Assembly: GCF_907163085.1 (NCBI RefSeq)
Contig: NZ_CAJQTX010000006.1
Span: 372,001-436,000, forward strand
Reading direction: 5' to 3'
Origin: Candidatus Accumulibacter sp. ACC003
GTDB taxonomy: Bacteria; Pseudomonadota; Gammaproteobacteria; Burkholderiales; Rhodocyclaceae
DNA length: 64,000 nt
Part shown: one piece after another, positions 1 through 12,000 of the stretch
Layout: each line of letters starts with the position of its first letter
Numbering within the stretch: the first letter of the stretch is position 1
The notes under the pieces: generated by a model
The model's input: only the letters and a program-made list of their open reading frames with translations
The model's database searches: none
Told to the model about the DNA's origin: nothing
Made by a program: the position numbers and the translations under genes

Positions 1-1987
<1,987 letters not shown>

Positions 1988-1988
1988 C

Positions 1989-2732
1989 GTGCTGGCAATC
2001 ATTGGTGGCAGCGGCCTGGCCAGCCTCGGCACGCTCGAGGTGTCGCATCGCCAACTGCTGCAGACGCCCTGGGGCGAGCCGTCGGCGGCGCTGACTTTCG
2101 GCCGTATCGGCAAGCGGCCGCTGGTCTTTCTGGCTCGCCATGGCGACCAGCACAGCATTCCGCCGCACCAGGTGAATTATCGGGCCAACATCTGGGCCTT
2201 GTCGCATAGCGCGCCGCTGGCGATCGTCGCCGTCGCCGCGGTCGGCAGCATTCGTCCCGACCTCAAGCCCGGCGATCTGCTCATCCCCGACCAGATCATC
2301 GACTACACCTGGGGTCGGCCATCGACTTTTCACGAATGGCCAGACAGCGCGGTCACGCACATCGACTTCACCGAGCCCTATGATCGCGCCTTGCGCCAGC
2401 GGCTGCTCGCCGCGGCGAAGGCCAGCGGCACGACGGTCGGCGACGGTGGCGTTTACGCGGCGACGCAGGGGCCGCGTCTCGAAACCGCCGCCGAAATCAA
2501 CCGCTTCGAGCGCGACGGCGCCGACGTCGTCGGCATGACCGGCATGCCCGAGGCGGCGTTGGCGCGCGAGTTGGCGCTTCCTTATGCGGCGATCAACGTC
2601 GTCGCCAATTACGCGGCCGGGCGCGCCGCCAGCCGCCAGGGCATCAGCATCGAGGCGATTCACGAGGTATTGGCGGCGTCCATGCAGCAGGTCCAGGCGA
2701 TTATCGAAAGGATGTTGAGCAGCGATGATTAG
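1989..2732 (+). CDS. S-methyl-5'-thioinosine (or thioadenosine) phosphorylase
   Basis: 247-residue member of the PNP/MTAP phosphorylase family. It cleaves a methylthio-nucleoside with phosphate to methylthioribose-1-phosphate plus base, in polyamine and methionine salvage. The GTG start at 1989 has a GGGAGG ribosome site about 6 bases upstream and begins with [10 protein letters not shown], the family phosphate-binding N-terminus. The purine-pocket segment [19 protein letters not shown] is present, followed by VVANYAAG. Asn replaces the Asp that MTAPs use to bind adenine N6/N7, which favours 6-oxopurine (methylthioinosine) as substrate, as in the Pseudomonas-type enzyme. Position right after hpt supports that reading. 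Substrate is an inference. Confidence 0.85.
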   Translation: MLAIIGGSGLASLGTLEVSHRQLLQTPWGEPSAALTFGRIGKRPLVFLARHGDQHSIPPHQVNYRANIWALSHSAPLAIVAVAAVGSIRPDLKPGDLLIPDQIIDYTWGRPSTFHEWPDSAVTHIDFTEPYDRALRQRLLAAAKASGTTVGDGGVYAATQGPRLETAAEINRFERDGADVVGMTGMPEAALARELALPYAAINVVANYAAGRAASRQGISIEAIHEVLAASMQQVQAIIERMLSSDD

Positions 2733-3258
2733 AGATGTCCTCAGAATGGGCGACCAACGCCTTTGGCAGCAAGCCAGGCCGGTCGAGCGTTTCGCCACCG
2801 CCGAGCTGCACGCGCTGATTGCCGACATGTACGAAACGATGCGCCACCTCGACGGCGCCGGTCTGGCGGCGCCGCAGATCGGCGTCGACCTGCGGCTGGT
2901 GATCTTCGGCGTCGACGCCAACCCGCGCTATCCCGATGCCGAGCAAGTGCCGGCGACGGTCTTGATCAACCCGCTGCTGACGCCGCTTTCGGCGGCCATC
3001 GACGAAGGCTGGGAAGGCTGTCTTTCGGTGCCCGGTCTGCGCGGCTGGGTGCCGCGTTGGCGCCACCTCCGCTACACCGGCTTCGACGCCTTCGGGCAGC
3101 CGATCGAGCGCAGCGTCGAAGGCTTCCACGCGCGCGTCGTCCAGCACGAATGCGACCATCTCGATGGCGTCCTCTATCCGATGCGGATCAAGGACTTCAG
3201 CCGCTTCGGTTTCGTCGAGGAAATGTTTCCCGAGGGCGGCGCCGGTGTCGCCGAGTAG
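2725..3258 (+). CDS. def: peptide deformylase
   Basis: 177-residue metalloenzyme that removes the N-terminal formyl group from nascent proteins. All three family motifs are visible: [10 protein letters not shown] (motif 1, residues ~45-54), EGCLSVPG (motif 2, with the metal-ligand Cys) and QHECDHLDG (motif 3, HExxH metal site). The ATG at 2725 overlaps the end of the upstream gene by 8 bases. A longer C-terminus than the E. coli enzyme ([14 protein letters not shown]) is common in proteobacterial second deformylases. Complete and apparently functional. Confidence 0.95.
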   Translation: MIRDVLRMGDQRLWQQARPVERFATAELHALIADMYETMRHLDGAGLAAPQIGVDLRLVIFGVDANPRYPDAEQVPATVLINPLLTPLSAAIDEGWEGCLSVPGLRGWVPRWRHLRYTGFDAFGQPIERSVEGFHARVVQHECDHLDGVLYPMRIKDFSRFGFVEEMFPEGGAGVAE

Positions 3259-3357
3259 CCGGCGCGACAGCGCTGCTCTGGCCGGCCGCGCTGCCGCGCG
3301 CGGCTGCTGCTGCGGTAGCGCCGCGGTGGCCATCGACGACGACCGGAGCGGCTGTCG

Positions 3358-3864
3358 GTGAGCAGCGCCAGCACGACGCCACCGTACCGCATCCTGTTCG
3401 TCTGCATGGGCAATATCTGCCGCTCACCGATGGCCGAAGGAGTGACCCGCAAGATGGCCCAGCGCGAGGGGCTGGCAAGCTTGCTCGAGACCGACTCGGC
3501 GGGGACGCACGGCCACTATCACGCCGGCGAGCCGCCCGATCCCCGCGCGCAGCGAGTCGCCGCCAAGCATGGCTACGACCTTTCGAAAATTCGTGCGCGG
3601 CGCGTCATCGAAGCCGATTTTGATTGCTTCGACCGAATCCTGGCGCTCGACGAGGCCAATCTGGCGATCCTGCAACGCCTGTGCCCCGAGGAAAGCCGCA
3701 GCAAGCTCGGCCTGTTGCTCGACTACGCACCGGAGCTCGGTATTTCCGAGGTTCCCGACCCGTATTACGGCGCCGAGTCGGGCTTCGAACGCGTCCTTGA
3801 CCTCTGCGAACGCGCCGCCCGAGGACTGCTGGCGGCGTGCGAGCACGGAGGGCTTGAGCGTTAG
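3358..3864 (+). CDS. low-molecular-weight protein-tyrosine phosphatase
   Basis: 168-residue phosphotyrosine phosphatase. The P-loop VCMGNICRSPMAE (C-x5-R-S) is at residues ~15-27 and the general-acid loop VPDPYYG near residue 135. The start used is GTG 3358, about 100 bases after def, and the intervening GC-rich stretch shows no gene. The last 91 bases (3774-3864), coding for ESGFERVLDLCERAARGL and the C-terminus, recur downstream at 8220-8310 on the far side of the AlbA/TrlF module. This gene end is therefore the left boundary of an accessory segment. Function in the cell (for example polysaccharide export control or arsenate-type chemistry) cannot be told from context. Confidence 0.92.
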   Translation: MSSASTTPPYRILFVCMGNICRSPMAEGVTRKMAQREGLASLLETDSAGTHGHYHAGEPPDPRAQRVAAKHGYDLSKIRARRVIEADFDCFDRILALDEANLAILQRLCPEESRSKLGLLLDYAPELGISEVPDPYYGAESGFERVLDLCERAARGLLAACEHGGLER

Positions 3865-4007
3865 ACGGGTGAAGACGATCAAAAAGGGCCTTCTGGTCGT
3901 GATCGTCACCGTGCACGAGCTGCCGACGCTGCACAAGCATCCAGGCGCGGCGGAACTGGCAAAGTGCATGGTCTGATTGATGCAGAAGTTGCGCCAAACA
4001 ACGGTGG

Positions 4008-5249
4008 TCAGTCGGCCGGGCGGGATGGCAGAACGACGCGCAAGTAGTCGTCGGTCAAGTCAAAGCGCGCTTCCTTGCCAGCATGGTCGCGCGTCAAAGG
4101 TACGATCTTGCGACGCACGCCCATGCCGCGGGCATCGACGTAACCATAGTCGCGCATGATCTCGACAATGATCGGGTTGCGTGGCGAGCGCTGGCCCGCC
4201 AACATTTTCTCGATGGTCATCGAATTTTGTAGCGCGCCAGGGCTGGTCACTTCCAGACGGTCGGCGTAGTTGATCACCTCGACCTCCATGGAACGTGTCC
4301 AGTCCCGGTGGACAAGCGCATTCAGAAGCGCCTCGCGTACTGCATCGGAGGCATAGCGGTAGCTTGATTCCCGGCGTAGTCCCTCGTTGATCTCACTACT
4401 CTCTTCGGAGATGAACGGGCGCATGCGGTCAAGCAGGCGTTCGAGCAGTCCATCTTCGACGATGTTGCGCCCAGCCCCCGGACGGCCTTCCCACAATGCA
4501 AGCAAAGGGCCGTCAAGCGTCGTGTCATCCTGTGCTTGGTACTCCTTGGTATTGCCAGCAAAAGACATCCACCGGACACCCGCGTGACGTAGGCCGCGGC
4601 GAGGGCTGCGGCCAAACAGCACCAGGCCGGCAATGGTGCATGCTGCGGGGCCGTCGGGGCGAGGCACCATGAACCCCAGGCCGGTTAAGCGCTGTTCCCA
4701 ATCTTCGGCCGATTGCGGTGCCACGTGGTCGCCTGCGATGTTGACCAGGTAATCAGTGAGGCGCGCTTGATCCAGGTCGTCCTGGTTGGTGCCCGATACG
4801 GGCAAACCCTCGGCGTGCAGCAGGCCACCACTCTCAAACAGTCGCGCTTGCTGCTCCCTTGTCGCCAGGCGCGAGGTGCTGCCGACGCGGATATAGATTT
4901 CCTCGCGATTGTTGCTGCGAACCACGTAGGGTTTGGCGCTACCTTGGGTCAGCGAAATGACCGCCACGCGCTGGCCATCGTCGAGGAGGATTTCCTCGTA
5001 AAACGGCAATGTCAGCGGATGGACGTAGCGGCCAAACACGGTATCCATCACCCAGGTTTCCAGATTGGCACGCTGGATGCCGCTGATCGTGCCATCATCT
5101 TCGACGCCCAGTAGGAGCTTCCCGCCCTGAAAATTGAGCAGCGCAACAATCTCTTTAGCCAGTTGCTCCGGGCGCAGGTCGTCGCGCTTGAACTCCACGC
5201 CAGAGTTCTCGCGGTTGGCGACGATCTCCAGCAGTTCAGATTTCAACAT
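4008..5249 (-). CDS. AlbA_2 (Schlafen-type) domain protein with RecG-like C-terminal ATPase fold
   Basis: 413 residues. The N-terminal ~130 residues carry an AlbA_2/Schlafen-like domain: ENSGVEFKRDDLRPEQLA, then a GGKLLLGVEDDGTISG strand-turn and RVGSTSRLATREQQARLF. The C-terminal part (YRYASDAVREALLNALVHRD, EVTSPGALQNSM, RNPIIVEIMRDYGYVDARGMG) matches the HATPase_c_4 region of proteins often mislabelled 'ATP-dependent DNA helicase RecG'. No helicase motifs are present. The start lies 12 bases after the stop of the TrlF-like gene, so the two form one minus-strand operon. AlbA_2 proteins are frequent in phage-defence neighbourhoods; a defence or transcription-control role here is inference. 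Confidence 0.8.
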   Translation of the reverse strand: MLKSELLEIVANRENSGVEFKRDDLRPEQLAKEIVALLNFQGGKLLLGVEDDGTISGIQRANLETWVMDTVFGRYVHPLTLPFYEEILLDDGQRVAVISLTQGSAKPYVVRSNNREEIYIRVGSTSRLATREQQARLFESGGLLHAEGLPVSGTNQDDLDQARLTDYLVNIAGDHVAPQSAEDWEQRLTGLGFMVPRPDGPAACTIAGLVLFGRSPRRGLRHAGVRWMSFAGNTKEYQAQDDTTLDGPLLALWEGRPGAGRNIVEDGLLERLLDRMRPFISEESSEINEGLRRESSYRYASDAVREALLNALVHRDWTRSMEVEVINYADRLEVTSPGALQNSMTIEKMLAGQRSPRNPIIVEIMRDYGYVDARGMGVRRKIVPLTRDHAGKEARFDLTDDYLRVVLPSRPAD

Positions 5250-5261
5250 CGGCCATCACCT

Positions 5262-7910
5262 CTAGAATTCGTATTTTTCTTTGCGCTGGATGAACGCATC
5301 GCGCCCGCCTTCCAGGATATTGGCCACCTGGTCGCGAATGATCGGTACATCGATCGATCCCTGAGCAGCAAGACTCAGCGACCCATGACCGTCGACCGCC
5401 GTGAATACGCCAATCCATTCAGCGTCGCCAAATACCGGGATGTTGGCATTGTGCGTCGCGAAGAGAAATTGACGGCTGGACTTCGCCGCGCGCAATTCGT
5501 GGACGATGCGATCAGCAATAAACGCATTGTCCAGATTGTCTTCGGGCTGATCCATGATCAGCGGATCGACGTTCTGCAGCAACAGCATGTGCAAGATCGC
5601 TGTACATTGCTGGCCGGTCGATAGTTTGTCCAATGGCCGGAAAATAGCCTCATCCTGGCCGTGTGAAACGTTCAGGGAAATGTCTATCCGGTGATCGAGT
5701 TCCAGCGCTTCCAGTTCCATTAGGCGAGACGCTGGCAGTTTCGTCAAAGCGTCCGCCACCACTGGCGTCAAGCCCCTGCAAGCACGTTGAAGCTCGCCTG
5801 GGCCATTGCGGATGTGTTGCGCCAACGCCGCTGGACTGATGTCATCCTGATCATCGATCCACGACAGGCGCCTCTCGCCTACGCCCTCAAGTTTGCTTTC
5901 CAGCAGGAAGGTCTTCAGCGGTGTTCGATCGGCGTCTGCCACAACTTCTACCTTCAGCTTTCCCGCCAAGCGGCGATTCAATGTCTCGGCGGCACTCTGC
6001 AAGCGTCTGATGCGTTGGTCGCGAAGGTCGGACAGCCCCGCAAGCAGATTACGACGTTCCTGTTGCTGGGACGCAAGCAGTGTGTCGTAATTGGTGACAC
6101 GAGTTTCTAGCGGCTTGATGCGCTCGATGTCCTGCAGCAGCCTCTGATAGGCCGTTCCCACCTCCTGACCGCTTTTCCCGGCTGTCGCCGGAAGGCCGCG
6201 CAGGGCTTTTTCCAGTTCGGCCTCGCCTTGTGCAATTGACTGCTGCCACAAAGCAAGTTGAGCCGCTAATTGCTGCTCACCGTTTGCCAGGTCAGTGTGT
6301 AGTTCGGCAAGGTGACGTTCAAAACTCAGCCGTAGCTTGTCCAGAATTGTCCGTGCCGGGCTGAGAACGGCAGCATGTGGCAAGTCCTCCAGGGCCTTGT
6401 CGCTGATGAAAGTCAGGTCGGGCAAATTGTCCTGAAGACTCGCCAGGCCATCCCGCAAATGGCCAATTTCTTCATGGGTGCGCTCGACAATCTGTCGTTC
6501 GCGGGCAAACAGCGACGTCTTGGCAAGTCTTTCCTGAATCCCCAGCGCCTGAAAACCTTGAAGCTGCTCGACCAGCCTGGGCAAGCGTGCAATCTGGGTT
6601 TTCAGGTCGTCGACTTCGTCCACTGTCTTGACCAGCTTCCGCTGATTTTCCTGCAAACGCTTCTTGAGGGTGGCGTTGTGCGGCGCGTAGTCGCCATCGT
6701 TGGGCAGGAAGCGATCCAGCAACTGAATGCGGCTCTGCTCTTCCTGCGCCAGCTCGTAGATTTCGTTCTGCCCGTAAATGTCGATTCCCGGCAACAGATC
6801 GCGCGGCTGCAGGGTCGAGACGTTGCCGTTCTCGTCACGCACGATGGGAATTTCGCCATAGCGCCGGGAGACGCGATAGCACTTGCCGTGCTGCGACGAA
6901 GACGCGATCTCGACCTCGATCCGTCCCGACGCCTTGCCCAGGTTTTCCTTGATGATCTCAAGATGAAGCTTGTGCGCCTGCTTGCCTTTTGGCGGAATAT
7001 CCAGCACGTAACGCAGGCATTCCAGCAAGGTCGATTTGCCGGTGCCGCGTCCGCCAATTATCGTGTTCAGGTGCCTGGAGAAGGAAATTTCCACACCATC
7101 AAGGTAGCCGCCCGCGACGGTCATCGATACGATCTCACCCGCTGTCACTTCGGGTTTCCGCGAGTTCAGGCGGATGCGTGATTCCGGGTCAAGGAAAGCC
7201 ACCTTGAAGGCATCGAAGGTCGGCTTCGTCATCTTGATCCAGCAAGTCGAGCTGGCATCATCCAGGTCAGTAGGGTTGGCAACATCCCTGGCGTTGATGA
7301 CCGCAATGGGGCGTTCGCGCTGCCAATTTGGATCTTTGTTCTGAACGATGCTTCTGTATGCGGGTGGCAAATCATCGATCGAACCTGGAATTTGCACCGC
7401 TTTGACCAAATCGCTGTCTTGCCAGGTATGAACCAATTTCTGGACCAAAATGCCGCTCGCTTGCGTTGCGTGCGCCGCATACCAGAAGCCACCAAGCTCT
7501 TTGGTCACTTTGGCCAGCTCTAGACAGCCAAGCCTGGAAGGCCAAACCCTTTCCTCTGGGTCGGTAAGATCAAGCTTGCCAAGATAACGGTTCAACTGAT
7601 CCTTGGTCGTGTCTTCCCGGAACAGGCAGACCATATGCATTTTTTCCGTCGAGGCAATCTCGAAGCCGGGAAATACGATGATGCCGTGAGGTGCCAAGAC
7701 ATTACGCAGCGCATCGACGCTATCAACACTGCCGTGGTCAGCCAGGCCAACAACTTTGATGTCGAGTGCCTGGCACTTTTCCAGCAAGGCCTGGTTGTAG
7801 TCGGCCTCGCTCATGCCATGGTCGCTGCCCCGGTAGGCACTGTTGTAGCCAACGGGGTTGACCTGCAAGGCGCAACGCCAGAAACGGGCATAGGTGTATT
7901 GATCGTTCAT
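5262..7910 (-). CDS. TrlF-type AAA-like ATPase with N-terminal PHP domain
   Basis: 882 residues. The N-terminus resembles a PHP phosphoesterase: VGLADHGSVDSVDALRN, IVFPGFEIAST and WYAAHATQASG supply His/Asp/Glu metal ligands. It is followed by an SMC/ABC-type ATPase split by a coiled coil: Walker A GGRGTGKST near residue 287, a long helical section (~residues 430-720), then the LSTGQQ signature, Walker B PLIMDQPEDNLDN and the final ATHNANIPVFGDAEW. I chose ATG 7910 (MNDQYTYARFW) with GGGGA eight bases upstream. An upstream in-frame extension to 8024 runs into a repeated mosaic sequence and is probably not translated. It pairs with the AlbA_2 gene downstream. A nuclease-ATPase defence function is likely but unproven. 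Confidence 0.82.
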   Translation of the reverse strand: MNDQYTYARFWRCALQVNPVGYNSAYRGSDHGMSEADYNQALLEKCQALDIKVVGLADHGSVDSVDALRNVLAPHGIIVFPGFEIASTEKMHMVCLFREDTTKDQLNRYLGKLDLTDPEERVWPSRLGCLELAKVTKELGGFWYAAHATQASGILVQKLVHTWQDSDLVKAVQIPGSIDDLPPAYRSIVQNKDPNWQRERPIAVINARDVANPTDLDDASSTCWIKMTKPTFDAFKVAFLDPESRIRLNSRKPEVTAGEIVSMTVAGGYLDGVEISFSRHLNTIIGGRGTGKSTLLECLRYVLDIPPKGKQAHKLHLEIIKENLGKASGRIEVEIASSSQHGKCYRVSRRYGEIPIVRDENGNVSTLQPRDLLPGIDIYGQNEIYELAQEEQSRIQLLDRFLPNDGDYAPHNATLKKRLQENQRKLVKTVDEVDDLKTQIARLPRLVEQLQGFQALGIQERLAKTSLFARERQIVERTHEEIGHLRDGLASLQDNLPDLTFISDKALEDLPHAAVLSPARTILDKLRLSFERHLAELHTDLANGEQQLAAQLALWQQSIAQGEAELEKALRGLPATAGKSGQEVGTAYQRLLQDIERIKPLETRVTNYDTLLASQQQERRNLLAGLSDLRDQRIRRLQSAAETLNRRLAGKLKVEVVADADRTPLKTFLLESKLEGVGERRLSWIDDQDDISPAALAQHIRNGPGELQRACRGLTPVVADALTKLPASRLMELEALELDHRIDISLNVSHGQDEAIFRPLDKLSTGQQCTAILHMLLLQNVDPLIMDQPEDNLDNAFIADRIVHELRAAKSSRQFLFATHNANIPVFGDAEWIGVFTAVDGHGSLSLAAQGSIDVPIIRDQVANILEGGRDAFIQRKEKYEF

Positions 7911-7959
7911 TTCTTTTCCCCGCCAAGCCGCCGTGGTATGTCTCAGCCCACCCTTCGTC

Positions 7960-8165
7960 TTGTCCCCTCTGTCATGCGGAATTACGAAACTGCTCGCCCA
8001 TCCCGCCGCCTTGATCGCACGCATCGCGCGTCGGTTTCACGAGTTGTACATTTGGCAATTGTCATGCACATACGCCAGAGCTTTGGCTCGCGAGACGTCG
8101 CGGCGTGCGTTGATGAAGGTGCCATCTTGCCACAGCGATGCGCGCAAGGTGCGGCTGCGCGGCCA
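7960..8165. repeat. diverged repeat unit X, copy at left (partner at 26860-27080)
   Basis: This stretch aligns by eye with 26860-27080 (shared runs such as ATCGCACGCAT, ATTGTCATG-ACATACGC, GCTTTGGCTCG and CGCGCAAGGTGCGG). Read on the minus strand both copies give similar peptides (RRDV-RAKA-AYVHDN, then AMRAI-AA--ASSF). Both may therefore be decayed copies of one coding region of unknown identity. In each place it lies next to tonB-derived sequence. Confidence 0.6.
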
Positions 8166-8169
8166 ATGT

Positions 8170-8223
8170 GAAGGCGGCGCAGCGCTTGAGTCGCTTGACG
8201 ACGCCGTCCATGTAGAGGTCGAG
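8170..8223 (-). pseudogene. internal fragment of tonB-like gene
   Basis: 54 bases matching 27363-27416 inside the tonB-like gene. Minus-strand translation LYMDGVVKRLKRCAAF is close to FYVDGVVKRLNRSAAF of the intact protein. It joins repeat X on one side and the phosphatase 3'-end copy on the other, so it is a recombination scrap and not a gene. Confidence 0.75.
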
Positions 8224-8310
8224 TCGGACTTCGAACGCGTCCTTGACCTCTGCGAACGCGCCGCCCGAGGATTGTTGGCGGCGTGCGAGCACGGCGGGCT
8301 TGCACGCTAG
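8220..8310 (+). pseudogene. duplicated 3' end of tyrosine phosphatase gene
   Basis: Gap-free match to 3774-3864 (offset 4446, about 7 mismatches in 91 bases by eye), ending at the same stop codon. It encodes the C-terminal ~29 residues only (FERVLDLCERAARGLLAACE). Together with the intact gene end it forms a direct repeat enclosing the AlbA_2/TrlF module. Confidence 0.85.
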
Positions 8311-8401
8311 AAGTAGTGTTGCCTTCTTGACGAGACCTTCAGCAAGCCGCGAAGTAAGGCCAGAGCCAAGCCTTGTGGTCGCTGCAACGGGCCTGCACCG
8401 G

Positions 8402-8436
8402 CATTGCGAGGAGGCAAAGCCGACGCGGCAATCCAG
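8402..8436. repeat. REP-like intergenic element
   Basis: 35-base element (CATTGCGAGGAGG...GACGCGGCAATCCAG) nearly identical to 39472-39506 and related to the inverted pair at 44756-44862. Dispersed REP/MITE-like family; no coding role. Confidence 0.7.
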
Positions 8437-8592
8437 CGTCACCATCGGACTTCTTCACCGCCGTCGCTACGGCGTGCAACATTCCACCACCCGGACGGAG
8501 CTCTGCGACGGCCATCGTCTGATGGCCTGGGCCAGGCAGAATTGACCGACAGGAAGGTCGCGGGCAGCGCCGAGCGCTGGCCAGGCGTTCGC

Positions 8593-8738
8593 TCAGCAGT
8601 GCTGGTCGTCGGCCATTCGCGAGAAGCCGAAACCGCCGCCGCGGCCCGGCGCGATGCAGATCGTGACGCCCAGCGAGCGCGCGGCGCGGGCGATGTCGGG
8701 CGGGTATGCGGCGAAGGGGATGGCGCGTTCGACGACCG
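8593..8738 (-). pseudogene. duplicated 3' end of tonB-like gene
   Basis: Bases 8605-8738 match 27096-27229 with a single mismatch in 134 bases by eye. They encode the last ~45 residues of the tonB-like protein (VERAIPFAAYPPDIARAARS...FGFSRMADD) with its own stop at 8593-8595. No promoter or N-terminus is present. Identity is so high that this duplication must be recent. It forms a direct repeat with the intact gene, enclosing the restriction/Zorya island. Confidence 0.88.
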
Positions 8739-8742
8739 GTGG

Positions 8743-9067
8743 TTTGCCGCGACTTCGGCTAGATCGCTTGCCAATCGCGCTGGACGCGCTTGGCACAATC
8801 GTTTTCACGCAGCTCGCCAGCGCTGTCGAGTGTTTGCATGCGGGCCTATCCATCTCGTCCAGCCCGTTCTCGATCGAGGCGGCAAGGTTCTCCGATTGCA
8901 TGCCTGTGGACCTGGCAAGCGCCATCGCTACCACGCTGGCCAAGTGATACTTGGTCTGGAAGTTTCCCCGAGGTGTACGCACGTAGAGCACTGTGCCGAG
9001 AGTGGACTAATAGGCATCAAAATTGCATACTTCCGTCATTTAACCCTCATTCTTTCGTCAGTTCCCC
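8743..9067. other. no recognisable gene
   Basis: About 325 bases between the tonB 3'-end copy and hsdR. A minus-strand frame is open through most of it (MLYVRTPRGNFQTKYHLASV... reading into the tonB fragment) but resembles nothing I know. It may be a chance or relic frame. The promoter of hsdR should lie near 9000-9067; no convincing -35/-10 pair was seen. Confidence 0.4.
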
Positions 9068-12000
9068 TTGCCTCCCAGATCAGCCGCTCCAGTCGGCAAC
9101 TTCGGCTTCCTGTCGGAGCACGATCCATTGCTTCTGCGGCTCTGCGTCGCGGCCGAGCGGAACTACCACGACGATCCGAACACGACCGTCATCAAGCTCA
9201 GGCAGTTCGGCGAGGCCGTGGTCAAGCATCTGGCGGCGGTGTTCAATATTGCGGCGTCTGCAGAGCAGTCGCAGGCCGAACTGCTCAAGGCCTTGCAGAT
9301 TCGGCGACTCATCGACCGCAACGTCGCCGATTTGCTGCACTTCCTGCGCAAGGAGGGCAATCTCGCCGCGCACCAGTTCGAAACGACGCCGGCACAGGCC
9401 AAATCGGCACTGAAGATCGCTCGTGAACTGGCGCTGTGGTTTCACCGCAGCTTCGCCAAGGTCGAACAAAGATCATTCAAGGCAGGTGCATTTCAGGAGC
9501 CTGTCGCTGTCGACCTTCAGGCCAGACTGGCGGAGATGTCATCGGCCCTGACTCTGAAAGTGGCCGAAGCGCGCGCGGCCTACGACGTGGCGGAAGCGGA
9601 GCGACAACGGCGTGTCGATGCCGAGTCGAGGGCGCACGCGAATGCCCAAGAAAAGGCGCTGTGGGAGCAACTGGCCCAGGAAGAGGAGCAGGAACGTCTT
9701 GGCCTCACCAGGGACTTCGAAGCCAAGCTGGCGGCGATTCAGGCGCAGGCAACGCAGCGCAGCTCTGCCGAATCGTCAACAATCGCGGCGGCGATCGCCG
9801 GTGCGTCGCAGGCGATCGCGCTTGATGAGGCGGAAACGCGGGCGATTATCGACGCCCAGCTCATTGCCGCCGGCTGGCTGGCAGACAGCGAAACCCTGAG
9901 ATTCGCCAAGGGGACGAGGGCGGACGCCGGTAAACACCAGGCCATCGCCGAGTGGCCGACAGCCGAGGGCCCTGCGGATTACGTACTCTTCAACGGCCTG
10001 ACCCCGCTGGCTATCGTCGAAGCGAAGAAGTACGGATCCGATGTCTCCGGCGTCATCACTCAGGCGGAGCGCTACAGCGAGCACTATCAGATCCAGGCCG
10101 ACGAGACCTTGCCGCAAGCACCCGGTGTGGCGTATCCCTTCCCCGGCTGGTTCCACGGCCAGGACCAGGACGGCACGCAACACTACTACCGGATTCCCTT
10201 CGTTTATGCGACGAACGGCCGCCCGTTTCTTCAGCAGCTGCAGACCAAGAGCGGCATCTGGTTCCGCGATGTTCGGCAGGCAAGCCATCATGCCCGGGCC
10301 TTGCTCGGCTGGCATTCCCCCGACGCTCTAAAAAAGCTGCTTGAAGCCGATACTGCTCGATCGGAACAGAAACTTCAGGCGGAACCGTTCTCGTACTTGT
10401 CGTTGCGCGACTACCAGGTGCGCGCCGTGCAGACCATCGAAGCGAGCATCGCCGATGGCCAGCGTGAATGCCTGGTCGCTATGGCCACGGGCACAGGCAA
10501 GACACGGACCGTCATCGGGCTGATCTACCGGTTGCTGAAGTCCAAACGCTTCAGCCGCATCCTATTCCTCGTTGACCGCAGCTCGCTCGGCGAACAGGCA
10601 CAGAACGCGTTCAAGGACATGCGCCTGGAGCAGAATCAGGTGTTCACCGAGATCTACGACGTCAAGGAACTTGGCGACATCACGCCCGATACCGCCACCA
10701 AGGTCCACGTCGCCACCGTACAGGGCATGGTGAGGCGGATTTTCGGTGACGGTGGCGACACCCTGATTGACCGCTACGACTTCATCGTCGTCGACGAGGC
10801 GCATCGCGGTTACGTCCTCGACCGCGAAATGGGCGAGGGCGAACTCGAAATCCGCTCGGAAGCCGACTACATCTCGTCGTACCGGCGGGTGCTGGATCAC
10901 TTCGACGCCGTGAAGGTCGCGCTGACCGCAACGCCGGCCCAGCACACAGTCGACATCTTCGGTCGTCCGGTCTACACCTACAGCTACCGCGAAGCGGTGA
11001 TCGACGGCTGGCTGGTCGACCACGAACCGCCAGTCCGTCTCATCACCCAGCTTGCCAAACAAGGCATCCACTTCGACAAGGGCGAACGGGTGCAGGTCGT
11101 CAAGACAGCGACCGGCACGGTGGACACCGCCACCCTGCCCGACGAACTCGATTTCGAAATCGACGCCTTCAACCGTCTGGTCATCACTCCCGCCTTCAAC
11201 CGCGTCGTCTGCGACGAACTGGCCAAGCAGATCGACCCCACTGGCGAACAGAAAACCTTGATCTTCTGCGCCAACGATCATCACGCCGATCTGGTCGTGA
11301 AGCTGCTGAAGGAAGCGCTGGAGAAGGTCTGGGGAGCGCTCGACGACAAAACCGTGATGAAGATCACCGGCCGTACCGACAAACCGAACAAGGCCATCCT
11401 GCGTTACAAGAACGAACGCCTTCCGTGCATCGCGGTGACCGTCGATCTGCTCACCACCGGCATCGATGTGCCGAAGATCGCTAACCTCGCTTTCCTGCGC
11501 CGCGTCCGTAGCCGCATCCTCTACGAGCAGATGCTTGGCCGGGCGACGCGGCTGTGCCCGGAGATCGACAAGGAGGTGTTTCGCATCTTCGACGCGGTCG
11601 ACCTCTATACGGCGCTCGACCCGGTGAACACGATGAAACCGGTTGTTCAGTCGATCAGCATTCCGCTGGCGCAACTGTTCGATGAAATCACGGACGAGAA
11701 ATCTCATCAAACGCCCGGTAGCAGCGAAAACCGCAGCCATGCCGACGACGTCAAGGACCAGATCGTCGTCCGCATCCGCGGCCTGCTTCGCCGGGCGCTC
11801 AAGCACCTCAAGGACCGACCCGAGCTCAAGGATGCGCTCGACCTGCTCGAACCGATCGCCGGCGTCTCGCTGAAGGACTGGCCGGAAGCGCTGAAGAAGG
11901 CCGACACCGCCGAGATCACTGCCCTGATCAAGGCGACGCCGCAACTCATCAAGCTGCTGCAAGGACTGCAGCTTGGCGGCAGCGGCAGTTTTGGTCAGGT

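Noticed and set aside
3259-3357. RNA gene or hairpin between def and the phosphatase gene
   Set aside because: Very GC-rich but I could not form a tRNA cloverleaf or a convincing terminator.
4008-5249. RecG-type helicase
   Set aside because: Only the AlbA_2 and HATPase_c_4-like parts are present; helicase motifs are missing, so the common label would mislead.
7911-8024. N-terminal extension of the TrlF-like protein
   Set aside because: The extension reads into repeat X, which also occurs without TrlF at 26860-27080; ATG 7910 has its own ribosome site.
8404-9426. 340-residue plus-strand frame across the mosaic junction
   Set aside because: Runs through a REP element, the antisense of the tonB fragment and the out-of-frame start of hsdR; no coherent protein.
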